NCBI GenBank assembly: GCA_017553815.1
Contig: JAFZJT010000274.1
Location: 1 to 8,024 of the forward strand
DNA length: 8,024 nt
From: Clostridia bacterium
GTDB lineage: Bacteria; Bacillota_A; Clostridia; Christensenellales; CAG-138
Reading direction: 5' to 3'
Of this stretch, positions 1-6,654 are shown piece after piece (position 1 is the first letter of the stretch; the number at the start of each line of letters is the position of its first letter). A program made the position numbers and the translations under genes. A model generated the notes under the pieces. The model had not been told where the DNA came from, ran no database searches, and saw nothing but the letters and a program-made list of their open reading frames with translations.

Positions 1-1343
1 ATTCGCCGGACGGTCATTTCGATTGCGCCGGCCATGATGCGCCGGATTCACGCGATGAAGCGACAGAAATAAGATATGTTCCGCCGATAATCGACCCTGA
101 TTGCGGCTGCTCAAGCGCATATGCGGGAACCTATACGACCAACACGACCAGCGGCAACGTGAATATTCGTTCAGCACACAGCACCCAATCAACCGTGATC
201 GGCAGCATTCCGCGCGGAACATACTTTACCGTAGACTTTGCAAGCATCGCTTGGGCTCATGTTAACCATAACGGAACCATCGGCTATGTTTCCATGTCGG
301 TTATCAAAAAGGTATCGGGCAATACGAATCCAAGCTGCGGCTGTTCAACCGCCAACGCGGGAACATATACTACCAACACGACCAGCGGTAATGTGAATAT
401 TCGATCAGGGCACAGCACCCAATCCGCCGTGATCGGCAGCATCCCTAAAGGCTCAAGCTTCAGCGTATCCGCTGCAAGCAGCACTTGGGCGCACGTTAAC
501 TACGGCGGTGAAAGCGGCTACGTGTCTATGTCGGTTATTAAAAAGGTGCCGCCTACTCCAACGCCTACTCCGACTCCGACACCTACTCCGACACCAACGC
601 CTACTCCGACACCTACTCCTTTTCCCGCGCCCACACCAGAACCTGTGCCCGAACCAAGACTTGGACTCATTATCAATTCATACTTTGATTCAGGGTTCAG
701 CGTCTACCACGGCATGAGTGACCTCGAGAGTACTATAGTGATATGGAGGTACTTGTTCTTTGTAAAAAGCAAGTACTTCGACTTGTTCGGCTTGAGGGTG
801 CAGTATAATGTGAACAAGATTCTTTCGCCAATCGATGCGATTAAGGGGAATGTAACAATGGATAATATTGATTCGCTGTATACCAATTGTACCGATGCTG
901 GCTCGATGGCTCAATGGTTTCTGAATGCCTACCCAGGAAATATGTATACAACGACCGCATACTGGACCGGGCACAGAATAACAGACGACGATATTGACGA
1001 CAATCGTTCTTTTTCCGCATATCATTCGATTTTTATGTTGCAGCGTGACAGCAATAGGTTAAAGTTCTCTTTAACGCATGAATTGAGTCATCAGCTTGGG
1101 GCGCCGGATCATTATATATGCAATGAAGATTACGAGTGTAGTTGTAATAGTCCTGCTACTTGCGGAAAGAGCCATGTATGCACCCACGTGGGTTGTTGGA
1201 AGTGCAGATATTGGCTAGCCGCTCAAGCCAATAATGAGTGTATTATGCACCATGTTTATTATAACGATCAGATGGATGCCCACGTGCCGTACTGTCAACA
1301 GTGTTTATTAACAATACAAGCGCATGTAGACAGTCATCACTAA
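1..1343 (+). CDS. Secreted SH3b-repeat protein with C-terminal zincin (metzincin-like) protease domain, 5' end outside window
   Basis: The frame is open from base 3 to the TAA at 1341-1343 (446 codons visible) with no in-frame ATG before 159. The GTG at 159 is an internal Val of an SH3b domain, so the true start lies upstream. Domains in order: a 32-residue tail of unknown origin; SH3b copy 1 (bases 99-314); SH3b copy 2 (333-548); a Pro-Thr linker (549-662); a C-terminal domain of about 225 residues. That domain holds [12 protein letters not shown] (1077-1112), which fits HExxHxxGxxD as in snapalysin-type zincins: two His and an Asp or the next His as zinc ligands, Glu as catalytic base. ECIMHH (M at 1245) is a candidate Met-turn. 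Seven cysteines lie between the two motifs. SH3b domains usually bind cell-wall peptides, so I infer a surface or secreted protease. No anchor motif is seen at the C terminus. Substrate unknown; activity not proven. Confidence 0.75.
   Translation, partial: SPDGHFDCAGHDAPDSRDEATEIRYVPPIIDPDCGCSSAYAGTYTTNTTSGNVNIRSAHSTQSTVIGSIPRGTYFTVDFASIAWAHVNHNGTIGYVSMSVIKKVSGNTNPSCGCSTANAGTYTTNTTSGNVNIRSGHSTQSAVIGSIPKGSSFSVSAASSTWAHVNYGGESGYVSMSVIKKVPPTPTPTPTPTPTPTPTPTPTPTPFPAPTPEPVPEPRLGLIINSYFDSGFSVYHGMSDLESTIVIWRYLFFVKSKYFDLFGLRVQYNVNKILSPIDAIKGNVTMDNIDSLYTNCTDAGSMAQWFLNAYPGNMYTTTAYWTGHRITDDDIDDNRSFSAYHSIFMLQRDSNRLKFSLTHELSHQLGAPDHYICNEDYECSCNSPATCGKSHVCTHVGCWKCRYWLAAQANNECIMHHVYYNDQMDAHVPYCQQCLLTIQAHVDSHH
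99..548 (+). repeat. Two tandem SH3b-coding repeats, 234-base period
   Basis: Copy 1 spans 99-314 and copy 2 spans 333-548. Each begins with a CGCS motif, runs through [17 protein letters not shown] and ends with [11 protein letters not shown]. The DNA is also close: bases 135-190 and 369-424 match at 50 of 56 positions, with several differences at third codon positions. This points to a fairly recent in-frame duplication, or to gene conversion between copies. More copies could lie upstream of the window. The variable part is the middle of the domain ([14 protein letters not shown] against [14 protein letters not shown]). Confidence 0.85.
549..662 (+). repeat. Pro-Thr/Pro-Glu linker encoded by short degenerate repeats
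   Basis: About 11 Thr-Pro dipeptides run to base 620. A mixed Pro-rich part with [13 protein letters not shown] follows. At DNA level the 16-mer CTCCGACACCTACTCC occurs at 574-589 and again, exactly, at 604-619, within a run of ACTCCG/ACACCT-like 6-base units. Such linkers separate wall-binding from catalytic domains in many secreted Gram-positive enzymes. The repeat period keeps the frame, so length changes would alter only linker length. Confidence 0.85.
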
Positions 1344-1364
1344 TATATAACAAGGAGAAAAAAC

Positions 1365-2087
1365 ATGAAAAGAATCATTATTATCGGCATAGCCGTTACA
1401 CTCATGTCCACACTTGCCACCCTTGCCTGCCGCAAGCCTGCGGATGTTGTTGACACGCCCTCTTTGCCGACCGCCAACCCGACAGTTGCGCCGACGGAGA
1501 ATCAATTCAGATATGGCGAGCCCCATGATCGTCTTATCCTTCGCAGCGTTGAAGAATATTTTTTGTTTGCCTCGTCCATCGAACTTGACGATGCTGAATG
1601 TGAAGAATTTCTTTACAAAAACTTCTTTGCAAGCGGCATTAAAACGAAAGCGGATGCGATCAAAGCGCTTGAGGATATCAACGCTTTGCCATTCATTCCC
1701 GTCGACGGGTTTGAGATGAAATGTTTTGAATTTGATTATTCAAAAAACCTTTTTTCCGTTGGCTTCTTGGATAAAGCGGATGAAGATCGCGTTTTCGGAT
1801 TCCAAGTCGCGATGACGGGCAGCGATGCGGAAGCCGAACGCAAGGAAGCGGAGCAAGCCGGTGGTCTTATCGAGCTTACCGATACGCGCAGCCCCGAACT
1901 GATATATCTTAGTGGTGGGGCACTCAACTACCCGGAGTATCCAAATGTTTCCATGTTCTTTACAAACATACGCTCGCACAAGATACGAATCACGACGAAT
2001 AATCTTTCCGTGAAAGAGGCGGTGGACATACTCGCAAACTGCGAATTCACCACAATGGATGAATATGCAAAGAAAGCGAATCCGTAA
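1365..2087 (+). CDS. Probable lipoprotein of unknown function
   Basis: 240 residues, starting at ATG with AAGGAG at 1353-1358, six bases before it. The N terminus is MKR followed by a hydrophobic stretch (residues 4-21) and Cys22, which fits a lipoprotein signal peptide. The lipobox is atypical (TLAC, with Thr at -3 in place of the usual Leu/Val/Ile), so lipidation is likely but not certain. Residues 23-47 are Pro/Thr-rich, a typical flexible tether. The rest is a soluble domain of about 190 residues with no motif I recognise; Cys120 and Cys226 are its only cysteines. It starts 21 bases after the stop of the SH3b-zincin gene with no terminator or clear promoter between, so the two are probably co-transcribed. 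A role as partner, chaperone or regulator of the protease is only a guess from position. Confidence 0.7.
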   Translation: MKRIIIIGIAVTLMSTLATLACRKPADVVDTPSLPTANPTVAPTENQFRYGEPHDRLILRSVEEYFLFASSIELDDAECEEFLYKNFFASGIKTKADAIKALEDINALPFIPVDGFEMKCFEFDYSKNLFSVGFLDKADEDRVFGFQVAMTGSDAEAERKEAEQAGGLIELTDTRSPELIYLSGGALNYPEYPNVSMFFTNIRSHKIRITTNNLSVKEAVDILANCEFTTMDEYAKKANP

Positions 2088-2096
2088 TGATGAAAC

Positions 2097-2132
2097 CGAA
2101 GCCCGGCACGAATATGCCCGGGCTTCGATTAT
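2097..2132 (+). terminator. Hairpin after the lipoprotein gene, probable terminator
   Basis: A perfect 10-bp stem pairs CGAAGCCCGG (2097-2106) with CCGGGCTTCG (2118-2127) around an 11-base loop. It begins ten bases after the TAA. The T-tract is poor (ATTATG), so it may terminate weakly or act mainly as a 3' stabilising structure. Its position at the end of the two-gene unit supports a terminator role. Confidence 0.6.
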
Positions 2133-2178
2133 GTGAAGTGAGCGCACGGTTAGCGCCCCTTTTTGCGCCGTTTTCCCA

Positions 2179-2207
2179 TTGAGGAACTCGGCAAAACATG
2201 GTATAAT
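2179..2207 (+). promoter_or_regulatory. gpsA promoter, extended -10 sigma-A type
   Basis: TTGAGG (2179-2184, four of six to TTGACA) and a perfect TATAAT (2202-2207) are 17 bases apart. TG at 2199-2200, one base before the -10, gives an extended -10 element. Transcription should start near 2213-2215, leaving a leader of about 65 bases before the GTG start of gpsA. Confidence 0.85.
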
Positions 2208-2219
2208 GTATTTGTGCGA

Positions 2220-2254
2220 GGCTGCGCATACCGTTGTTTTGAAAAAGCGCAGCC
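2220..2254 (+). other. Hairpin in the gpsA leader
   Basis: GGCTGCGC (2220-2227) pairs perfectly with GCGCAGCC (2247-2254) across a 19-base loop. It lies just after the predicted transcription start and before the ribosome binding site at 2268-2272. It could protect the 5' end of the mRNA or be a protein binding site. No known riboswitch class is recognised and it has no T-tract, so it is not a terminator. Confidence 0.5.
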
Positions 2255-2278
2255 AGAATATGCGCATGGAGGTTAGCT

Positions 2279-3286
2279 GTGAAAATAGCGATTCTCGGCA
2301 CGGGCACTTGGGGAACAGCGCTCGCGCGAATGCTTGCAAATAACGAACACGAGGTCTATGCCTGGTCGGCTTTGAGCGAGGAGATAGATATGCTGAACTC
2401 AAAGAGGGAGCATATCAATCTGCCCGGCGTTGAGCTGCCCGAGGCGATAGTGTTCACGAAAAATATCGATGAAGCCTGCAAAAACGCGGAGCTCATAGTG
2501 TTTTCCACGCCCTCGGTCTATATCCGCTCCACCGTGGCTTCGGCGGCGCCGTTCATAACGAGCGATCAGATACTTATAGACGTTGCAAAGGGCATCGAGC
2601 CAAACAGCCATCTGACGATGACTCAGGTTATCCACGACGAGCTTTCCAAGCACGGCAAGTTTGAAAACAGCGTGGTTGCGCTCTCGGGTCCATCCCATGC
2701 CGAAGAGGTGGCGAGGGACCTGCCAACCACCATAGTTGCGGCAAGCATCGACGCCGAGGCGGCGGAAAAGGCGCAGGATGCCTTCACAAACGATTGCATG
2801 AGGGTCTACACCCATTTCGACGTGGAGGGCGTGGAGCTCTGCGGCGCACTCAAAAATATCATGGCGCTCGCCTGCGGAATCTCCTCGGGGCTCGGCTTTG
2901 GCGACAATACGCGCGCCGCGCTGATAACGCGCGGGCTTGCCGAGATAAAGCGCCTCGGCGTTCGCATGGGCTGCTCCGAATCCACCTTCTCGGGGCTTGC
3001 GGGCATGGGCGATTTGATCGTGACCGCCACCAGCGAGCACAGCCGCAACAACCGCTGCGGCAAGCTGCTCGGGCAGGGTCTTTCCGCCGAGGAGGCGATA
3101 AAGGAGGTCGGCATGGTCGTGGAGGGCATAAACGCGCTGCCCGCCGCGATGCAGCTCAAGGATGAATTCGGCGTGGAGATGCCGATAACCGAGCGCGTGA
3201 ACGACGTCGTCTTCAGCGGCATGGATCCTAAGGAAGCCGTGATGTGGCTCATGGCGCGTGATAAGCGCTCCGAGACGGATAATTGA
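2279..3286 (+). CDS. gpsA: Glycerol-3-phosphate dehydrogenase [NAD(P)+]
   Basis: GpsA reduces dihydroxyacetone phosphate to sn-glycerol 3-phosphate in the cytoplasm, feeding phospholipid synthesis. The 335 residues match the usual family length. Seen: an N-terminal Rossmann fold with GTGTWG (residues 7-12), which binds the dinucleotide; VAKGIE with Lys104; SGPSHAEEVA (136-145); ALKN with Lys192, the expected catalytic lysine; GFGDNTRAALITRG (206-219); SGLAGMGDLIVT (238-249); SRNNRCGKLLGQG (255-267); and VEGINAL (281-287). The start is GTG, fixed by GGAGG at 2268-2272 with a six-base gap and by the family N terminus starting right there. The gene has its own promoter and terminator, so it is monocistronic here and is not joined to der or plsY, its frequent neighbours in Bacillota. 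Confidence 0.97.
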   Translation: MKIAILGTGTWGTALARMLANNEHEVYAWSALSEEIDMLNSKREHINLPGVELPEAIVFTKNIDEACKNAELIVFSTPSVYIRSTVASAAPFITSDQILIDVAKGIEPNSHLTMTQVIHDELSKHGKFENSVVALSGPSHAEEVARDLPTTIVAASIDAEAAEKAQDAFTNDCMRVYTHFDVEGVELCGALKNIMALACGISSGLGFGDNTRAALITRGLAEIKRLGVRMGCSESTFSGLAGMGDLIVTATSEHSRNNRCGKLLGQGLSAEEAIKEVGMVVEGINALPAAMQLKDEFGVEMPITERVNDVVFSGMDPKEAVMWLMARDKRSETDN

Positions 3287-3329
3287 CTGAACCGACTGAT
3301 TGAACCGATGGAAAAATAACGCATAGCCT

Positions 3330-3375
3330 ATGCGCCGATGTGGAGCCTAAAGCCTCATCGGCGCATTTTTCGTTT
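3330..3375 (+). terminator. Intrinsic terminator of gpsA
   Basis: A perfect 11-bp stem, ATGCGCCGATG (3330-3340) with CATCGGCGCAT (3356-3366), has a 15-base loop and is followed by a T-rich run (3366-3375). A small overlapping alternative hairpin, GCATA-GCC-TATGC (3321-3333), could compete with the lower part of the stem but is much weaker. Confidence 0.92.
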
Positions 3376-3390
3376 ATATCCGCATTTTTA

Positions 3391-3418
3391 TTTGAAAACC
3401 GCGCAGAATTAGTATAAG
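3391..3418 (+). promoter_or_regulatory. Candidate promoter for the DUF421-DUF4363 pair
   Basis: TTGAAA (3392-3397) and TATAAG (3413-3418) both resemble sigma-A boxes, but the gap is only 15 bases (16 if TTTGAA at 3391 is used), shorter than the optimal 17. It lies between the gpsA terminator and the DUF421 gene, where a promoter is needed. The -10 overlaps a short direct repeat, TTAGTATAA (3409-3417) and TTAGTATGA (3419-3427). Confidence 0.45.
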
Positions 3419-3445
3419 TTAGTATGAGGGAAACGGAGCAAGCCA

Positions 3446-4186
3446 ATGTCCACGCTTTTTATCAGAACTCTGATAGTTTATACGCTTATGTTCGCGGTGC
3501 TCAGGCTGATGGGGAAGCGCCAGATAAACGAGATGCAACCCTTCGACCTCGCCGTAACGCTTCTCATCGCCAACCTCGCCTCGATACCGATGAGCGAGCC
3601 CGCCGTGCCGCTCTTCTACGGCGTTGTGCCGATAATCGGGCTTTTCATAGTGCAGAAGCTCGTTGCCCACGCTTCGCTCAAGAGCGAGCGCATAAGAAGG
3701 CTCGTTTGCGGAAGCCCGCTCATCGTAATAGAAAAAGGTGTGCTTCGCGAAGACGTTATGCGCAGCGCGAACTACAGCCTTTCCGACCTTTGCGAGCAGC
3801 TGAGGCTGAAGGATGTTTTTTCACTCTCCGAGGTCGAATACGCGATACTCGAAACCAACGGCAGCCTGAGCGTGCTTCTTAAAGGCGAGCATCAGCAGCC
3901 TACGAACAGGGATCTCAAGCTGCAAGCGAAAGCGGCAAAGCCCGACAGTATGCTCGTCGCGGACGGCAAATTCGATGAAACCGCGGCAAAGGAAGCGAGG
4001 ATAAGCCGGGAAAAGCTCGAAAAAATACTAAAAGGGCGGGGGATAGCGGCTCTTTCAGACTGCCTCTTTGCTTCGCTCGATTCAAACGGCATGCTCCTTA
4101 TCCAAACAAAACTCGGCAATGGAAAGCGGGGAGCGGGCGTGAAAACGGTGAATTACGATACGGTTAAGAATAAGTACGGAGGATGA
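3446..4186 (+). CDS. DUF421 (YetF-like) membrane protein
   Basis: 246 residues. The N terminus has hydrophobic segments at about 5-22, 36-50 and 55-75. The motif GKRQINEMQPFDLAVTLL (23-40) after the first helix and NGSLSVLLK (138-146) in the soluble part are hallmarks of the DUF421 family (YetF, YdfS and YkjA in Bacillus subtilis). The family has three N-terminal helices and a cytoplasmic C-terminal domain. Some members are linked to spore or envelope properties; the biochemical role is not settled. Residues 147-246 are variable and rich in Lys. The start ATG has GGAG at 3435-3438, seven bases upstream, and places helix 1 at the very N terminus. The stop at 4184-4186 lies three bases before the next gene, so the two are probably one operon and translationally coupled. 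Confidence 0.9.
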   Translation: MSTLFIRTLIVYTLMFAVLRLMGKRQINEMQPFDLAVTLLIANLASIPMSEPAVPLFYGVVPIIGLFIVQKLVAHASLKSERIRRLVCGSPLIVIEKGVLREDVMRSANYSLSDLCEQLRLKDVFSLSEVEYAILETNGSLSVLLKGEHQQPTNRDLKLQAKAAKPDSMLVADGKFDETAAKEARISREKLEKILKGRGIAALSDCLFASLDSNGMLLIQTKLGNGKRGAGVKTVNYDTVKNKYGG

Positions 4187-4189
4187 AAT

Positions 4190-4633
4190 TTGAAAGGCGC
4201 AAGGAAAAAGAATTCGGGCTCGGAGGTCGAAAAACAGCTTCGCGCAAGGAGCAGAGCAAGCGCGGCGGCGCTGATACTCTCCGCCTTACTGCTCGCGGCG
4301 ATATTCTTTTTTTCAAAACGCAGTCTGTCGGAGCTTGAGAATAAGCTCTATCCACTGATCGACGAGGCGATGGGCGCGGCGCATTCAGGCGATTTTGAAA
4401 CGGTTGGCAGGGCGGGGAAGGAGATCGACGCGATACTGCACGAGAACGAGAATGCGCTGATGATTTACGCCAGCCATAGGGATATAATCGACCTTCTGCG
4501 CTGCTCGGGCGAGCTTGCGTCGCTCGGCGCGAACGGCGAGAGGGACGACTACATCGAAGCGCTCGCGACCCTTAGGGTCACGCTCCATCTTCTCAGGGAA
4601 AACAACACCGCCACGCTTGGAAACATACTTTAA
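4190..4633 (+). CDS. DUF4363-type single-pass membrane protein
   Basis: 147 residues. A basic N-terminal stretch (1-22) precedes one hydrophobic helix (about 23-42), then a helical domain of about 100 residues presumably outside the cell. The pattern (LYPLIDEA near 52, ENENALMIYASHRDIIDLL near 84, the final LRENNTATLGNIL) fits DUF4363, which often sits beside DUF421 genes in Clostridia. I recognise the family by pattern and context only. The start is TTG at 4190, chosen because GGAGG (4178-4182) lies seven bases upstream and the frame gives a sensible N terminus. An ATG at 4183 abuts the GGAGG, is in another frame and stops after about 50 codons. Function unknown; probably a partner of the DUF421 protein. 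Confidence 0.8.
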   Translation: MKGARKKNSGSEVEKQLRARSRASAAALILSALLLAAIFFFSKRSLSELENKLYPLIDEAMGAAHSGDFETVGRAGKEIDAILHENENALMIYASHRDIIDLLRCSGELASLGANGERDDYIEALATLRVTLHLLRENNTATLGNIL

Positions 4634-4803
4634 CACCTCGGAGTGAAAATATATCGAAAAAAGCCGAAAAAACGCTTGATGGGAGCAGGAGATTTCGGCT
4701 TCATGCAGTATTATAGTAATATCGAGCGAAATTTGCGCGGCACTGCGAACTCGGCGCGCGGCTTCCGCTCCTATTTTTCCCTTAAAAGCGTGGTGAGAGA
4801 AGC
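4634..4803 (+). other. Non-coding stretch before dnaG, with a hairpin at 4661-4701
   Basis: AAGCCGAAA (4661-4669) pairs with TTTCGGCTT (4693-4701) as a perfect 9-bp stem with a 23-base loop. On the + strand no T-tract follows; on the - strand the stem would be followed by a T run, but no - strand gene ends here. TATTAT (4709-4714) and TATAGT (4713-4718) are -10-like, but I find no matching -35 at 16-18 bases, so a dnaG promoter here is possible but not shown. dnaG may partly be read from upstream. The GGTGAG at 4792-4797 is the probable dnaG ribosome binding site. Confidence 0.4.
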
Positions 4804-6588
4804 ATGGCATTTCCCGAGCATTGGATGAACGATCTTATGAATAAAAACGAGATCGTTTCCGTTATCTCGGAATACACGCATCTTTCGCCGAAGGGCGGCA
4901 GACTGTGGGGGCTGTGCCCGTTCCATCCGGAGCGCGCTGCTTCATTCTCGGTCTCGCCCGATAAACAGCTCTTCCACTGCTTCAGCTGCAAGGCGGGAGG
5001 CAGCGTCATCCAGTTCATCATGCAGGCGGAGAATCTGCCGTATTCGGACGCGGTGCGCTTCCTCGCCCAGCGCGCGGGCATGGAGATGCCCAACGAAATA
5101 AACGACGAAAAGCTTCGCGCCGAAAAGGCGCTTCGCGACAGACTGTACGACGCAAACAAAGCCGCCGCAAAATTCTATTGCGAAATGCTTTTATCGGAGC
5201 AGGGCGCAAGGGCGAGAAGCTATCTTTTAAGCCGCGGGATCGACGGCAAAACGGCGGTTCGCTTCGGCCTCGGGTATTCGCCTGCGGATTGGGACGCGCT
5301 GTTTGGCCATCTAAGCTCGCTCGGCTTCACGAGGGATGAGCTGATAAAGGCCGGCCTCTGCATAAAGGGCAGGCAGGATGAAAGCAAAACCTTCGATTTT
5401 TTCCATGACAGGCTGATGTTTCCCGTTATAAACGAGCGCGGAAGGGTGCTCGCCTTCGGCGGAAGAACGCTCGACGCGGGCGGCGAGCCCAAGTACATGA
5501 ACACGGGCGACACGCTTATTTACAACAAGCGGCACAACGTCTACGCCATAAACATGATGAAGGGCAAGAAGCTCGACGAGCTGATCATGTGCGAGGGCTA
5601 TATGGACGTTATCAGTCTCCATCAGCACAGTGTGGACAATGCCGTGGCGTCGCTCGGAACGGCGCTGACGAGCAATCAGGCGAAGCTGATCGGCAGATAC
5701 GCAAAGCGTGCGGTCTATGCCTACGACGGCGACGCGGCGGGGCAGAAGGCGATGCTTCGCGGAGTGGACATACTCTCCGAAAGCTCGGTCGAGCCCCGCG
5801 TCATGGTGATCCCCGGCGGGCTCGATCCCGATGAATTCATCAGAAAATACGGCAGGGAAGCGTTCCTTGCCCTCAAGGATTCAACGATAACTGCGGTGCA
5901 GTTCAAATTGAACTATATCGAAGGCGAAACGGGCCTTTCCACCGCGGACGGCAGGCAGAGATACGCCGAAAGGGCCTGTGCGCTGCTTTCAAGGCTCGAT
6001 CCCGTGGAGCGCGACCGCTACGTTAAAGTGGTTTCCGAGCGAAGCGGCATCGGGATGGACGTTATCCGCGAGCAATGTGGCGTTGCGGCGGTTTCCGAAG
6101 CGGAAAACGAACCCCAAAGGCTCGTTTCAAGCGGCTACAAGAGGCAGCGCGATTTCGATAAAAGGCAGAAGACCGAGATACTGCTCGCCGCCTGTATGCT
6201 TGCATCGAAGGAAGCGCGAGCGAGGATCACTCAGCTTTCGGGCTACACAACGGCGCTTTTCACCGATGCGGGGCTTGCGGAGCTCATAGAAAAGCTTGCG
6301 CAGGCCGATAAGAAAAACGAAAAAGAGGATATAAGGCTTATCCTTTCGGAGCTTGAGGAGCGCTCGTCCGACGCGGCGGGAAGCGCGGCGTCGCAGACGG
6401 AGGAGATAGAAGATCCGGTTGAGATGGCTCGGGAGTGCATTCGAGCGCTCGAGCTTGAAAACGGCGAGGCGAGGCTTCTTGCGCTCTCCGAGCGCGTTAA
6501 AAACGAAACCGACCCGCAAAAACGCGCCGAACTGATAAAGGAGCAATCGGAGCTTCTTATCGAGATACGGCGGCTCAAGCGGGGCTGA
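4804..6588 (+). CDS. dnaG: DNA primase
   Basis: DnaG makes the RNA primers for lagging-strand synthesis with the replicative helicase. The 594 residues are the usual length. Domains: an N-terminal CHC2 zinc finger (Cys38, His41, Cys59, Cys62; LCPFHPE and HCFSCKAGG), a polymerase core (about 110-375) with ERGRVLAFGGRTL (211-223) and PKYMNTGDT (229-237), and a TOPRIM fold with CEGYMDVI (Glu264) and YDGDAAG (Asp308, Asp310) for metal binding. The C-terminal helicase-binding part (about 445-594) is Glu/Lys-rich and diverged, as is normal. The ATG at 4804 has a modest GGTGAG site six bases upstream and gives the standard N terminus. It is followed 66 bases later by rpoD, the conserved macromolecular synthesis arrangement. 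rpsU, common upstream in other bacteria, is not adjacent. Confidence 0.98.
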   Translation: MAFPEHWMNDLMNKNEIVSVISEYTHLSPKGGRLWGLCPFHPERAASFSVSPDKQLFHCFSCKAGGSVIQFIMQAENLPYSDAVRFLAQRAGMEMPNEINDEKLRAEKALRDRLYDANKAAAKFYCEMLLSEQGARARSYLLSRGIDGKTAVRFGLGYSPADWDALFGHLSSLGFTRDELIKAGLCIKGRQDESKTFDFFHDRLMFPVINERGRVLAFGGRTLDAGGEPKYMNTGDTLIYNKRHNVYAINMMKGKKLDELIMCEGYMDVISLHQHSVDNAVASLGTALTSNQAKLIGRYAKRAVYAYDGDAAGQKAMLRGVDILSESSVEPRVMVIPGGLDPDEFIRKYGREAFLALKDSTITAVQFKLNYIEGETGLSTADGRQRYAERACALLSRLDPVERDRYVKVVSERSGIGMDVIREQCGVAAVSEAENEPQRLVSSGYKRQRDFDKRQKTEILLAACMLASKEARARITQLSGYTTALFTDAGLAELIEKLAQADKKNEKEDIRLILSELEERSSDAAGSAASQTEEIEDPVEMARECIRALELENGEARLLALSERVKNETDPQKRAELIKEQSELLIEIRRLKRG

Positions 6589-6640
6589 GAACCGCCCCAA
6601 ATGCGAGGCGCGAAAAACTTTTTTACCAAGGCAAAAAACC

Positions 6641-6648
6641 AAGGAGGT
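6641..6648 (+). promoter_or_regulatory. Strong ribosome binding site fixing the rpoD start
   Basis: AAGGAGGT is fully complementary to the 16S 3' tail and lies six bases before ATG 6655. It is stronger than the GGTGAG of dnaG upstream, so rpoD should be translated more efficiently than dnaG from the same mRNA. This is in line with the need for far more sigma factor than primase. Confidence 0.9.
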
Positions 6649-6654
6649 ACATAT

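Noticed and set aside
1740..2402. Open frame of 220 codons on the - strand over the lipoprotein end and gpsA start
   Set aside because: It crosses a terminator hairpin, a clear + strand promoter and two well supported + genes; the translation shows no family features.
2399..3324. Open frames on the - strand within gpsA (213 and 172 codons)
   Set aside because: Both lie opposite the fully conserved gpsA and show no coherent domain.
3424..3882. 152-codon + strand frame overlapping the DUF421 gene
   Set aside because: It is Arg-rich, typical of a shifted frame in GC-rich DNA, and the DUF421 frame has the better ribosome binding site and family motifs.
4643..4828. Possible 61-codon gene starting at GTG 4643
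   Set aside because: The only GGAG overlaps the start codon itself, the frame covers the hairpin and runs into dnaG, and no hydrophobic or conserved pattern is seen.
6581..6598. GGGGC/GCCCC hairpin at the dnaG stop as a terminator
   Set aside because: The stem is only 5 bp and no T-tract follows directly; the nearest T run is 20 bases further on. dnaG and rpoD are expected to be co-transcribed.
6601..6654. N-terminal extension of rpoD from ATG 6601
   Set aside because: It would translate through the strong AAGGAGGT site and add 18 residues absent from the usual SigA start.
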